DNA of 64,000 bases from Psychroflexus torquis ATCC 700755 (GCF_000153485.2 NC_018721.1:3534001-3598000), one strand, 5' to 3'; counted from the stretch's first letter, positions 8,505 through 18,600 are shown. Numbers and translations: made by a program. The notes: generated by a model not told the origin, from the sequence alone.

Positions 8505-8918
8505 ATGGATTTTTGCCCTCAATGTCAATCTGATGAAATAGTGAAAAGTGGTATTGTAAATGACCGTCAACGCTATAAATGTAAATCATGCAATTACTTT
8601 TTTACTGTTAATAAATTAGGAAAAAAAATTGATCAGTATTATGTTACTAAAGCGCTTCAGCTTTATTTAGAGGGGCTCACTTATCGTGAAATTGAACGTA
8701 TTTTAGGAATTTCTCATGTGAGTGTGATGAACTGGGTTAAGAAGTATAATATTCAAAAAGTTCAGAATTTAGATTTTCATCCTACATACAAAATTTTAAG
8801 TCAAAGCGAACTTGGAAATTACTTTTCTCTACCAGAGAATACAAAGGGATCTGGTGTTATTGTCACAGAGCTTGGAGACAAATTCATGATCATAAAATGG
8901 GAGCGATTTAAAGAATAG
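8505..8918 (+). CDS. Zinc-ribbon/HTH protein resembling the InsA part of IS1 transposases; putative regulator
   Basis: 137 residues. A four-cysteine zinc ribbon (C4, C7, C26, C29 in CPQC and CKSC) is followed by a helix-turn-helix at about 46-81 (LTYREIERILGISHVSVMNW), the arrangement of IS1 InsA. The rest (about 85-137) ends in a short beta-rich tail (GVIVTELGDKFMIIKWERF) unlike a transposase catalytic domain, and no InsB-like frame or terminal inverted repeats flank it. I infer a domesticated DNA-binding protein, probably the transcription factor of the porin-symporter-synthetase module that starts 113 bases downstream in the same orientation. Active transposition is very unlikely; the regulatory role is inference from context. 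Confidence 0.75.
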   Translation: MDFCPQCQSDEIVKSGIVNDRQRYKCKSCNYFFTVNKLGKKIDQYYVTKALQLYLEGLTYREIERILGISHVSVMNWVKKYNIQKVQNLDFHPTYKILSQSELGNYFSLPENTKGSGVIVTELGDKFMIIKWERFKE

Positions 8919-8979
8919 CTATACCAGTTACCAAAAATATATATTTAATTTTAATTAACAGATTTATTATTTGAAGTTC

Positions 8980-9028
8980 GTGTCAAGTTATTAGCAATAA
9001 AAGGTTTAAAAAATTAAAAACTTGACAC
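8980..9028 (+). promoter_or_regulatory. Long-spaced perfect inverted repeat before the porin start
   Basis: GTGTCAAGTT at 8980-8989 and its exact complement AACTTGACAC at 9019-9028 are separated by 29 bases, and the second arm ends three bases before the porin ATG. The arms extend imperfectly by a few A/T pairs. It may be a two-site operator for the zinc-ribbon/HTH protein encoded just upstream, or a leader hairpin that hides the porin start codon. Either would control the whole module. Function is inferred. Confidence 0.6.
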
Positions 9029-9031
9029 ATA

Positions 9032-10249
9032 ATGAGACATTATATTACACTCTTCGTATTGTTAGCCTTAGTTTTTAGCAACAGTGCATTCTCTCAAGGC
9101 TCACCTAATTATAAGGGAGGCTTTAAAATTAAGTTTGACGATAGCGATAATAAGTATGTTAGAATTTTAACTTGGGTTCAAACGCAAGCTAATTTTTCAG
9201 ACTCTCGTCCAGACGACCAAGCCGATGTTTCTTTTCAATTAAGACGTGCACGATTACTCGTTTATGGTCAAATAACAAAAGACTTCCTAATTCTAACTCA
9301 CATTGGTATTAATAGCCTGAATGCTCAGAATATGGATCCTCTAGGAGCCGATGGTGCTCCTCAAGTTTTTATGCATGATGCTTGGGCACAATACGATATT
9401 TCAGATCAGATCACTGTTGGAGGAGGACTTCATTATTGGAACGGTTTGTCGAGATTGAACTCTCAAAGTACTTTGAATTTGATGACATTAGATAACAATA
9501 GGTCATCTTGGGCTACTTTAGGACTTACAGACCAGTTTGCCAGGCATGTTGGTGTATTTGCTAAAGGTAATTTTGGAAAGCTTCAATATAACGTTGCAAT
9601 CAATGAAGCAATTGTAAATGGTCTAGACACCAATCCTTTATCTGATACTAATGCGGTTTACCAAGGTGCTAATATTCTGGGGACTGCTGAAGCTGGAAAA
9701 ACGTACACAGGTTATTTTGCATATAATTTCCTCAATCTGGAATCCAACTTCCTCCCCTATAAAGTAGGGACTTACTTAGGCACTGAGCGTATTTTTAATG
9801 TAGGTGCTGGGTTTTTCCATCATCCAAATGGTGCCATCATACTTAAAGAAAATCAATCTGTTGGTGAAAATGTGACCCTTTTTGCTGCAGATTTATTTTA
9901 TGATGCACCCATAGGAGAAAATGGAGCTTCTTTAACAAGTTATGCCGTTTTTCAATCCAATGACTATGGGACAAATTATTTTTTAGGACCCTATTCTTCC
10001 GGCGAAATGCTTTACGGGCACTTTGGCTATCTTTTGTCAAGTACAAAATCTACAACTCGTTTTCAACCCTACGTTTCCTATAACTACACTTTTATAGATG
10101 CTTCAGATCAGGATAGAACTAGTTTAGGATTGGGGATAAACGCCTATCTCAATGGTCATAATTCAAAATTAACTTTAGAGTACAAATCAGAATCATTCGG
10201 AACTATAAACCAGAACACCCTTAGCCTTCAGGCTATGATATACTTATAA
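9032..10249 (+). CDS. Outer-membrane porin (OprP/OprO-like fold)
   Basis: 405 residues with a signal peptide (residues 1-21, ending SNSAFSQ) and an amphipathic beta-strand pattern throughout, ending in an aromatic-rich strand LSLQAMIYL as expected for a BAM-inserted barrel. Early block FQLRRARLLVYGQITKDF is typical of phosphate-selective porin O/P relatives in Bacteroidota, which are general small-solute pores. Position as first gene before a DUF4212/sodium:solute symporter pair suggests it admits acetate or related short-chain acids across the outer membrane. It is followed after two bases by the DUF4212 gene. Confidence 0.83.
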   Translation: MRHYITLFVLLALVFSNSAFSQGSPNYKGGFKIKFDDSDNKYVRILTWVQTQANFSDSRPDDQADVSFQLRRARLLVYGQITKDFLILTHIGINSLNAQNMDPLGADGAPQVFMHDAWAQYDISDQITVGGGLHYWNGLSRLNSQSTLNLMTLDNNRSSWATLGLTDQFARHVGVFAKGNFGKLQYNVAINEAIVNGLDTNPLSDTNAVYQGANILGTAEAGKTYTGYFAYNFLNLESNFLPYKVGTYLGTERIFNVGAGFFHHPNGAIILKENQSVGENVTLFAADLFYDAPIGENGASLTSYAVFQSNDYGTNYFLGPYSSGEMLYGHFGYLLSSTKSTTRFQPYVSYNYTFIDASDQDRTSLGLGINAYLNGHNSKLTLEYKSESFGTINQNTLSLQAMIYL

Positions 10250-10251
10250 CT

Positions 10252-10524
10252 ATGGATAAACAAACTGACAACAAACAGAAACACGCCTCCGCTTATTGGA
10301 GAGAAAACCTCAAATATCTTGCTATACTACTCCCCATTTGGTTTTTTGTATCCTATGGAGCAGGTATAATTTTTAAAGACTGGCTAGACCAATTTCAGAT
10401 TGGAGGCTTCAATGTTGGCTTTTGGTTCGCACAACAAGGATCTATCTACGTATTCATCATATTGATATTTGTATACGTAAGGTTAATGAACAAATTAGAT
10501 AAAAAATACGGATACGATAAATAA
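10252..10524 (+). CDS. DUF4212 small subunit of sodium:solute symporter
   Basis: 90 residues with two membrane helices (about 24-43 and 60-82). The start (AYWRENLKYLAILLPIW) and the second-helix pattern FWFAQQGSIYVFIILIFVYV are diagnostic for DUF4212, a small protein always encoded just before a VC_2705-type sodium:solute symporter and thought to be its subunit. Here it is seven bases upstream of that symporter gene, in the same operon as the porin. Confidence 0.92.
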   Translation: MDKQTDNKQKHASAYWRENLKYLAILLPIWFFVSYGAGIIFKDWLDQFQIGGFNVGFWFAQQGSIYVFIILIFVYVRLMNKLDKKYGYDK

Positions 10525-10531
10525 ATAAACT

Positions 10532-12319
10532 ATGGATTCTCAATTACTTACTTATATTTTTGTTGGCGTTTCATTTGCTCTATACATCGGAATAGCGATT
10601 TGGAGCAGAGCTGGATCAACTAAAGAGTTTTATGTTGCTGGTGGAGGGGTTTCACCTTTAGCAAATGGTATGGCTACAGCTGCAGATTGGATGTCTGCGG
10701 CATCTTTCATATCGATGGCTGGTATTATCTCATTCATGGGGTACGATGGTTCGGTTTTTTTGATGGGCTGGACAGGTGGCTTTGTTTTATTAGCACTATT
10801 GCTAGCTCCTTATTTGAGAAAATTTGGAAAATTCACAGTACCTGATTTTATAGGAGACCGTTACTATTCAAAAACAGCTCGATCTGTTGCCGTTATTTGT
10901 GCATTGATTGTTTCTTTTACCTATATCGCTGGCCAAATGCGGGGAGTAGGTGTTGTCTTCTCAAGATTTTTGGAAGTAGAAATTGAAACAGGAGTTATCA
11001 TTGGGATGATTATAGTCCTTTTTTACGCTGTTTTAGGAGGTATGAAAGGGATTACTTACACTCAAGTCGCTCAATATTGTGTTTTGATTTTTGCTTTTTT
11101 GGTTCCTGCAATTTTTATCTCCTTTCAAGCGACAGGAAATCCTATTCCAATGTTTGGGATGGGAGATACGCTTACTAGTCAACCAGACACTTTCATGCTA
11201 GACAAGCTAGATGGTTTAAGTGAGGAACTTGGTTTTAGTGCTTATACTGAAGGGTCTAAAGATTTAATAGATGTTATTGCAATTACTCTTGCCTTAATGG
11301 TAGGTACTGCTGGTTTACCTCATGTTATCGTAAGATTCTTTACCGTTAAACGGGTTAAAGATGCAAGAAAATCTGCAGGATATGCATTGCTGTTTATTGG
11401 TATTTTATACATTACAGCCCCCGCTGTTGCTTCTTTTGGAAAACTTAATTTAATAGAAACAGTAAGCGAGAAAAAGTATTCCGAAATGCCAAAATGGTTT
11501 ACGACTTGGGAAAACTTGGGTTTACTCGCTTGGATAGATAAGGATTCCGATGGTAAAATTCAATATTTAGGGGTTGCTAAAGATGGGGGTAATGCCTTAA
11601 CAGGAATTCCGATATTTTCAGAAAATGAAAGAGGTAAAAATGGAGAACGTTTAGTTGAAAACCCTTCAAGCAACAAAAATGAGCTTTATGTAGATCGCGA
11701 TATAATGGTTCTAGCTAATCCAGAAATAGCAGATTTACCAAACTGGGTAATCGCTCTTGTGGCGGCGGGCTGTTTGGCTGCTGCATTATCCACTGCTGCT
11801 GGACTTTTATTGGTGATCTCCTCTTCCGTTTCTCATGATCTTATCAAGAAAATGATCAAACCAGATATCTCTGATAAAGGAGAATTAGTCGCTGCGCGTT
11901 TAGCAGCTGTAGCAGCTGTAGTTGTAGCAGGTTATTTTGGTATAAATCCACCAGGTTTTGTGGCAGCAGTTGTTGCTCTGGCCTTTGGCTTGGCCGCAGC
12001 CTCTTTTTTTCCAGCCATAATTTTAGGCATATTTTATAAGCGAATGAATAAAGAGGGTGCAATAGCAGGTATGGTAGTAGGAATCTGTCTGATGTTATTT
12101 TATATGTTGAAATTCAAATTTGACTTTTTTGGAGGAGGTACCTCAGAAGATTGGTGGTTTGGTATTTCTCCGGAGGGCTTTGGATCTGTTGCTATGTTCG
12201 TTAACTTCTTTGTTTCGATAGTGATAAGTAAGTTTACACCAGAACCTCCACTTGAAGTTCAAGAAATGGTTGAAAGTGTAAGAATACCAGCTGGAGTAGA
12301 AGAAGCTTCAGATCATTAG
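10532..12319 (+). CDS. Sodium:solute symporter, acetate-permease (ActP/VC_2705) type
   Basis: 595 residues, about 13 membrane helices. SSS-family hallmarks include STKEFYVAGGGVSPLANGMA, ATAADWMSAASFISMAG in helices 1-2, GGMKGITYTQVAQY and AAALSTAAGLLLVISSSVSHD (helix 8 sodium site). An extracytoplasmic/hydrophilic insertion at about 305-395, typical of VC_2705 members, separates helices 7 and 8. Family members take up acetate and other short-chain monocarboxylates with Na+. The pairing with DUF4212, and with acyl-CoA synthetases downstream, makes acetate or propionate the likely substrate (inference). A hairpin follows before the kinase gene. Confidence 0.9.
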   Translation: MDSQLLTYIFVGVSFALYIGIAIWSRAGSTKEFYVAGGGVSPLANGMATAADWMSAASFISMAGIISFMGYDGSVFLMGWTGGFVLLALLLAPYLRKFGKFTVPDFIGDRYYSKTARSVAVICALIVSFTYIAGQMRGVGVVFSRFLEVEIETGVIIGMIIVLFYAVLGGMKGITYTQVAQYCVLIFAFLVPAIFISFQATGNPIPMFGMGDTLTSQPDTFMLDKLDGLSEELGFSAYTEGSKDLIDVIAITLALMVGTAGLPHVIVRFFTVKRVKDARKSAGYALLFIGILYITAPAVASFGKLNLIETVSEKKYSEMPKWFTTWENLGLLAWIDKDSDGKIQYLGVAKDGGNALTGIPIFSENERGKNGERLVENPSSNKNELYVDRDIMVLANPEIADLPNWVIALVAAGCLAAALSTAAGLLLVISSSVSHDLIKKMIKPDISDKGELVAARLAAVAAVVVAGYFGINPPGFVAAVVALAFGLAAASFFPAIILGIFYKRMNKEGAIAGMVVGICLMLFYMLKFKFDFFGGGTSEDWWFGISPEGFGSVAMFVNFFVSIVISKFTPEPPLEVQEMVESVRIPAGVEEASDH

Positions 12320-12330
12320 GTTTTAGATTA

Positions 12331-12378
12331 ATTCTCAAGAGAAAGTTAATAGAAGCTCATTCTCTTGAGAATTTTATT
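12331..12378 (+). terminator. 13-bp stem hairpin between symporter and kinase genes
   Basis: ATTCTCAAGAGAA (12331-12343) and TTCTCTTGAGAAT (12360-12372) are perfect complements around a 16-base loop, followed by TTTATTT. Likely a partial terminator or mRNA-stabilising hairpin that lowers kinase/regulator expression relative to the symporter. Each arm is itself nearly palindromic (TTCTCAAGAGAA), so it could alternatively be a protein-binding site. Confidence 0.65.
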
Positions 12379-12403
12379 TAAATTATGTCCCAATTTAGAG
12401 TCA

Positions 12404-12598
12404 ATGAAAAAGAGACATCAACAGAAACTTATTTTTTTAAGCTTGAGTTTAATTGTGCTCATTAATATACCGTTTGTCCTCGCTTATAATTCTGATGTTT
12501 CGGTTTTTGGATTTCCTTTATTCTACTTTTTCATTTTTATGATTTGGTTGATAAGTGTTGTCATCTCATTTTCAATCCTTAAAAAATATTCAGATTAA
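12404..12598 (+). CDS. Small two-helix membrane protein
   Basis: 64 residues from the ATG at 12404 (MKKRHQQK); the frame is open further upstream to a TTG at 12365 but that would overlap the hairpin. A basic head is followed by two hydrophobic segments (about 9-27 and 36-58) and the end KKYSD. Unidentified, but small two-helix proteins of this kind are common next to sodium:solute symporter-type proteins. Its stop overlaps the start of the kinase gene (TAATG), so it is probably translated together with it and may be an accessory subunit of the kinase's SSS domain. Confidence 0.65.
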   Translation: MKKRHQQKLIFLSLSLIVLINIPFVLAYNSDVSVFGFPLFYFFIFMIWLISVVISFSILKKYSD

Positions 12599-15294
12599 TG
12601 AGTAAAACTGGACTCATAGCTCTCATATTTACTTATTTAGGAATTTTGTTTCTCATTGCTTTTTTTGCTGAAAAAAATAAAGGGTCAAAGTTAGTTTCAC
12701 ATCCAGCTATTTACGGACTTTCACTTGCGGTTTATTGTTCTGCTTGGACTTATTATGGTAGTGTTGGGATGGCTGCAACGTCTGGAATAGAATTTCTTAC
12801 TATATACCTTGGTCCGGTCATAGCCGCCCCATTATGGATTGTAGTACTCAAGAAAATTATACAACTATCCAAAGCTTATAAGATCTCTAGTATTGCAGAT
12901 TTTATATCTCTACGGTATGGAAATAGCCGGTCACTGGGTGCTCTGGTTACTTTAGTTTGTCTTGCGAGTATAATTCCTTATATTTCTTTACAGCTCAAAG
13001 CGATTTCTGAAACTTTCGAAATTGTTTCTACCTCGACAATAGGGATTGAAGGGACATCTGTTATCACAGATTCTACTTTTTATATCGCTCTCATTTTAGC
13101 AGTTTTTGCTTCATTCTTTGGAACTTTATCTCTAGATGCTTCTAAAAACAGAACAGGGGTTATGTTTTCTGTCGCTGCTGAATCTATTCTGAAACTTACA
13201 TTTTTCTTAGTCGTAGGTATTTATGTTACCTTCTATGTATTTGATGGGACTGTAGACCTTTATAAACAAGCTAATTTGGACTTAAATCTGAATAAGCTTA
13301 GCACCATAAATGGTTTAAACGGAGGTATAAACTGGTACTTTAGTATTGCACTTTCCTTTTTAGCAATTTTTCTATTGCCTCGACAGTTTCAGACTTCAGT
13401 GGTAGAATTCAACAACCGCAAGCAACTTAAAATAGCCATTTGGTTGTTTCCTTTATACTTATTGCTTTTCAATGTTTTTGTAATTTTTATAGCTTGGGGT
13501 GGTTTGTTGATTCTAGGAAATGAAGCTAACGCAGATTATTTTACGCTTCTTATTCCCTTGCATTTTGGTGATAAGTGGCTTGCCGTTTTAGTCTTCTTAG
13601 GGGGACTTTCAGCCGTGATTTCTATGGTCGTGGTTTCCACAGTTGCGTTGTCTACCATGTTGAGTAACAACCTCATTATACCCTATGGTTTTTTAAAAAG
13701 ATTTACCAATAATAAGTCCTTGAACAATGAGAAAACCATTAAAAACATAAGGCGGCTTTGTGTTTTTAGCTCAATAATCCTTGCTTATTTACTTTATTCG
13801 ATGTTCAATCCACAGATATCTCTATTTTCGATTGGGCTCATTTCATTTTTAACTATAGCCCAGCTAGCTCCAAGTTTTTTTATAGGAATGTTCTGGAATA
13901 GGGGCTCTGCTTTAGGATCCAAAGTTGGAATCTTACTTGGAATGAGTGTCGTCGTTTTTACCTATTTGCTGCCTTTTTTTACTGAAAATATTTTGAATAA
14001 TAATAAATTTGTAGAGGAGGGGTTCTTAGGGATAGGAGTTTTAAAGCCTTACGCTCTTTTCGGAATCGAACTACTGAACCCTGTAAATCATTCTTTATAC
14101 TGGAGTCTACTTCTGAATACAGGAGTTTATCTAGTGTTGTCTGTCATCAGAAAAGGTAATTATAGAGAACGCAATTATGGTGAGATGTTCGTGAATAGTG
14201 AAGAAGTCATTCAACTTAAAGAGAATGCTTTTGTTTGGAAAGGAGAGGCCTACGTGAAGGATATTCATAATATTTTAATTCGTTTTCTTGGGCAAGAAAA
14301 AGCTGACAAGGCCTTAAGAGTCTTTAGAAAGAGATACCGTGTAAATCCAGAAGAAAAGTTGGCAGATGCAAGATTTATAAACTTTTCAGAACGTCTGCTC
14401 ACCGGAGCAGTAGGTAGTGCTTCAGCCAAAATATTGATTTCTAATGTAGCAAAGGAAAAGCCAGTCTCATTGGTCGAAGTGCTCAATATACTTGAAGAAA
14501 ATAAAGAAACCATTTCTGTAAATAAATCTCTGGAAGAACAATCTCAAAAATTGATAAAGTTAACTTCAGATTTAAAATTGGCCAATGAAGAACTTAAAAT
14601 TCAAGATCAATTGAAGGATGACTTTTTAGATACGGTTGCGCATGAGCTCAAAACACCAATTACCTCTATAAAAGCCAGCTCAGAAGTTCTATCAGATAAC
14701 GATGACATGCCGATGGAGCTTCAGCAAAGATTTTTGGCTAATATCATTCAAGACACGGAGCGTTTGAATGTGCTGATTAATGATATTTTAGATTTAGAAA
14801 AAATGGCCTCAGGGAGAGATATGTTAACCTTAAAATTCCATCGTCTTGACGAATGCGTTCAAGAGGCTATACATGGAATAAGTAGTATTGCTCAAAGGCA
14901 GAATATCGATGTCAGATTTCAACCTGATTCAAATGTAGTATTGGAATTTGACTACAGCAAAATCTTGCAAGTTTTTACTAATTTGCTTTCTAATGCTTTA
15001 AAATTTGTCCCTGACAATAAGGGAGTTATTGAAGTTTTTCTAGAGCACAATTCAGAAGAAATAGTGTGTATAATAAAAGATAATGGGAAAGGAATTCCAG
15101 AAGGGGATAAACACTTAATTTTCAAGAAGTTTTACCAGTCTAAAAATCAAACTTTCAAAAAGCCAACAGGAAGTGGTTTTGGACTAGCCATATGCCAGCA
15201 AATTGTGGAGATGCATGGAGGAGAAATTTATGCAAATCCAAAGCTAAAGACAGGTGCAGAAATTATAATCAAACTACCAAAATCCAAGTCATGA
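12598..15294 (+). CDS. SSS-STAC sensor histidine kinase (CrbS/CbrA-like)
   Basis: 898 residues. Residues 1 to about 530 form a complete sodium:solute symporter-like membrane domain (e.g. SAWTYYGSVGMAATSGIEFL region and LPRQFQTSVVEF). About 540-640 match the STAC linker (ERLLTGAVGSASAKIL), then a coiled coil, a DHp helix with phospho-accepting H682 (VAHELKTP), and an HATPase domain with DNGKGIP and GSGFGLAI. No PAS domain is evident, unlike several relatives. CrbS kinases of Vibrio and Pseudomonas control acs in the acetate switch; placement before an Acs-containing protein supports the same role here. The stop overlaps the response-regulator start by four bases (ATGA). Confidence 0.92.
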   Translation: MSKTGLIALIFTYLGILFLIAFFAEKNKGSKLVSHPAIYGLSLAVYCSAWTYYGSVGMAATSGIEFLTIYLGPVIAAPLWIVVLKKIIQLSKAYKISSIADFISLRYGNSRSLGALVTLVCLASIIPYISLQLKAISETFEIVSTSTIGIEGTSVITDSTFYIALILAVFASFFGTLSLDASKNRTGVMFSVAAESILKLTFFLVVGIYVTFYVFDGTVDLYKQANLDLNLNKLSTINGLNGGINWYFSIALSFLAIFLLPRQFQTSVVEFNNRKQLKIAIWLFPLYLLLFNVFVIFIAWGGLLILGNEANADYFTLLIPLHFGDKWLAVLVFLGGLSAVISMVVVSTVALSTMLSNNLIIPYGFLKRFTNNKSLNNEKTIKNIRRLCVFSSIILAYLLYSMFNPQISLFSIGLISFLTIAQLAPSFFIGMFWNRGSALGSKVGILLGMSVVVFTYLLPFFTENILNNNKFVEEGFLGIGVLKPYALFGIELLNPVNHSLYWSLLLNTGVYLVLSVIRKGNYRERNYGEMFVNSEEVIQLKENAFVWKGEAYVKDIHNILIRFLGQEKADKALRVFRKRYRVNPEEKLADARFINFSERLLTGAVGSASAKILISNVAKEKPVSLVEVLNILEENKETISVNKSLEEQSQKLIKLTSDLKLANEELKIQDQLKDDFLDTVAHELKTPITSIKASSEVLSDNDDMPMELQQRFLANIIQDTERLNVLINDILDLEKMASGRDMLTLKFHRLDECVQEAIHGISSIAQRQNIDVRFQPDSNVVLEFDYSKILQVFTNLLSNALKFVPDNKGVIEVFLEHNSEEIVCIIKDNGKGIPEGDKHLIFKKFYQSKNQTFKKPTGSGFGLAICQQIVEMHGGEIYANPKLKTGAEIIIKLPKSKS

Positions 15295-15665
15295 AAAAGA
15301 TACTACTAGTAGATGATGAACCCAACATCATTATGGCGTTGGAGTATACTTTGAGAAAGAATAACTATAATATCTTTATTGCAAGAGATGGAGAAGAAGC
15401 TATTTTGCTTTCAGAGAAGCTACAACCCGATCTCATTATTCTGGATATCATGATGCCTAAGGTGGATGGTTATGAAGTTTTAGAGTATTTGAGACAACAC
15501 GAAACCTTAAAATATACAACTCAAACTATTATTATAAGTGCTAAACAAAAAGAAACCGATGTCCAGAAGGCTTTAAGTCTTGGAGCAAAAGAATATATCA
15601 AAAAGCCATTTTCAATGAAAAAGCTTTTGAACACAGTCACTGATTTATTAACACCAAACCAATAA
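15291..15665 (+). CDS. Single-domain response regulator
   Basis: 124 residues from the ATG at 15291, which overlaps the kinase stop (ATGA). It is only a receiver domain: acidic pocket D8/D9 (LLVDDEP), phospho-acceptor D52 (ILDIMMP), the Ser of IIISAK and K of YIKKPF are all present. Unlike CrbR of proteobacteria there is no LuxR-type DNA-binding domain, so the output must pass through a partner or act by protein contact. A possible DNA-binding partner is the zinc-ribbon/HTH protein at 8505-8918 (inference). An upstream extension in the same frame would run within the kinase gene and is not used. Confidence 0.93.
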   Translation: MKKILLVDDEPNIIMALEYTLRKNNYNIFIARDGEEAILLSEKLQPDLIILDIMMPKVDGYEVLEYLRQHETLKYTTQTIIISAKQKETDVQKALSLGAKEYIKKPFSMKKLLNTVTDLLTPNQ

Positions 15666-15676
15666 AATATAGCATT

Positions 15677-18600
15677 ATGGATTATAAAGAAGTATATCTA
15701 AAAAGCATTGAACACCCAGAAGAATTCTGGCTGGAAGAGTCTAAAAAAATAAAGTGGTTTAAAGCTCCAACCAAAGCCTTTGAGCAGACTTCAGAAGGGA
15801 TTTACAATTGGTTTCCAGATGGAGAGACCAACTTGAGTTATTTATGTTTAGACCAGCACGTTGAAGATGGATATGGTGATGAGATAGCTCTTATATATGA
15901 TTCTGCAGTAAGGCAGAAGCAAGTCAAGTATACCTACAGCGAAGTTTTAGAAAAAGTATCTAAACTTGCCGGTGGACTAAAAGAATTGGGTGTTGAAAAG
16001 GGAGACCGGGTCATCATTTATATGCCTATGATTTCTCACTCTTTATTCAGTATGCTGGCATGTGCTAGGATAGGAGCTATACACTCTGTAGTTTTTGGAG
16101 GTTTTGCTCCAGATGAATTGGCGATAAGAATAGATGATGCGAAACCAAAAGTTATTATAACTGCCACTTCAGGTATAGAAGTCGATAGACTTATTGCCTA
16201 TAAACCAATGCTAGATGAGGCGATTGAAAAGGCAAAGCATAAAGTTGAAAAAGTAATCGTCTTCAACAGGAAATTAGGTGTCGAATTTGAGGAAAAACCT
16301 TACGATATAGATTACTTAGAATTGATGGAAAAGGCTAAGCCAGTAAATGCAGTAGCTTTAAAATCTCAAGACCCCTCCTATATTCTATACACATCTGGAA
16401 CTACTGGTTCACCAAAAGGAGTGGTAAGAGACATTGGTGGTTATGCTGTTGGTCTTAAATTTTCAATGGAAAATATCTATGGCACCAAACCAGGAGACAC
16501 CTTTTGGGCTGCTTCGGATGTAGGGTGGGTCGTAGGACACAGTTATATAGTCTATGCCCCGATGATTCAAAGAAATACGACTATCATTTATGAAGGTAAA
16601 CCTGTAAAAACACCAGATGCTGGCGCTTTTTGGAGAGTGATAGAAGATCACAAAGTGAATGTTATGTTTACAGCACCCACTGCGTTTAGAGCTATCAAAA
16701 AGGAAGATCCACATGGTGAATTTATAAAAAAATATGACATCTCTTCTTTGAAATATCAGTTTTTAGCAGGAGAGCGATGCGATGAAACCACCTTGAAATG
16801 GGCACAGAATCACCTAAAAATTCCTGTAATCGACCATTGGTGGCAAACAGAATCGGGATGGCCTAATGTTGCCAATTTTATGGGAATGGATGCTTTACCA
16901 ATTAAGCTGGGTTCCTCGGGCAAGCCTGTTCCAGGATATGATCTTGTCATACTTTCTGAAGAAGGCGAGGTCTTACCAGCTAATACAGAAGGTTACATCT
17001 GTTCTAAACTACCACTTCCTCCTGGATTTATGCAAACGCTTTGGGATAATCACGAGCGTTATAAAAATGGCTATTTGAGTAAGTTTCCTGGGTATTATTT
17101 TTCTGGGGATGGCGGTTTTATAGACGAAGAGGGTTACGTATTTATAACTGGAAGAATTGATGATGTTATCAATGTTTCTGGTCATCGTCTTTCTACTGCT
17201 TCTCTCGAGGAAGTGGTGTCTCAACACCCTTCTGTTGCTGAATGTGCAGTAGTTGCCCTACAAGATGCCCTTAAAGGTGAAGTCCCTTTAGCTATTGTCG
17301 TTCCAATATTGGGCGATGAAGATTATGAATCTTACAAAATGCAAACTGAAATCGTGCAACTGGTAAGGGATAAAATTGGACCTATTGCAGCATTAAAAAA
17401 TGTAGTCATCGTTAAACGACTTCCGAAAACAAGAAGTGGTAAAACCTTAAGAAGAACACTTAAAAAATTGGTGGCTGGAGAACCCTACAAACTCCCATCT
17501 ACTATCGAGGATCCGATGGTAATAAGTGAGATTATAGAGATTTTTGATCAACAAAAAATCGGTGCATTTAGTTTTAATAAAAATCAAGTTACACAATCTC
17601 TAAAAGCGCTTACCACTAGTTATTATAACATCGATTCTTTAGCAAAATATATCGATGTCTACAGGATTTCTCAAAATGATCCAGAGAATTTCTGGAATAC
17701 CATTGCAGAAAGAAACTTTGTATGGAGAAAAAAATGGGATTCCGTATTAAAATGGAATCGCGAAAAAGCAGAGGTAAGTTGGTTTGAAGGAGCTCAACTC
17801 AATATTACCGAAAATGCTATAGATAGGCATTTAAAGACTAGGGGGAATAAAACGGCGATTATTTGGGAACCTAACAATCCAGATGAAGAAGCTCTTCATA
17901 TCACTTATAATGAGTTGTCTAAGCGCGTCAATAAAATGGCGAATGTGTTGAAAAGAAATGGTGTCCTAAAAGGAGATCGCGTATGCATTTATTTACCTAT
18001 GATTCCAGAGTTGGCTATTTCAACCTTGGCTTGTGCTAGGATTGGAGCAGTTCACTCTGTTGTATTTGCAGGATTTTCAGCGTCTGCACTCTCTTCAAGA
18101 ATTAACGATTCAGATTGTAAGATGGTCATCACTTCCGATGGGTCATACCGCGGTTCTAAAACTATTGATCTAAAAGGTATTGTAGATGAAGCTTTGGAAA
18201 GCACGCCTTCAGTAGAATGTGTTTTGGTAGCTAAGCGAACGTTTTCTAAAATTGAGATGACAGAAAATCGAGATGTCTGGCTTCATGAAGAATTGAAAAA
18301 AGTAGATGATAAATGTGAAGTAGAAATCATGGATGCTGAAGATATGCTTTTCATACTCTATACTTCAGGTTCTACGGGAACTCCAAAAGGGATGGTACAT
18401 ACGACAGCTGGATATATGGTATATACTGCGTTTTCATTTAAAAATGTTTTCCAATACAAAGAAAATGATGTGTACTGGTGTACAGCAGATATAGGGTGGA
18501 TTACTGGCCATTCTTATATTGTTTATGGTCCCCTTCTTAATGGAGCAACAACCTTGATGTTTGAAGGTGTTCCGTCTTATCCAGATTTTGGAAGATTCTG

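Noticed and set aside
8505..8918. Active IS1-family insertion element
   Set aside because: No InsB-like catalytic domain, no frame-shift fusion, no terminal inverted repeats and conserved-looking operon context.
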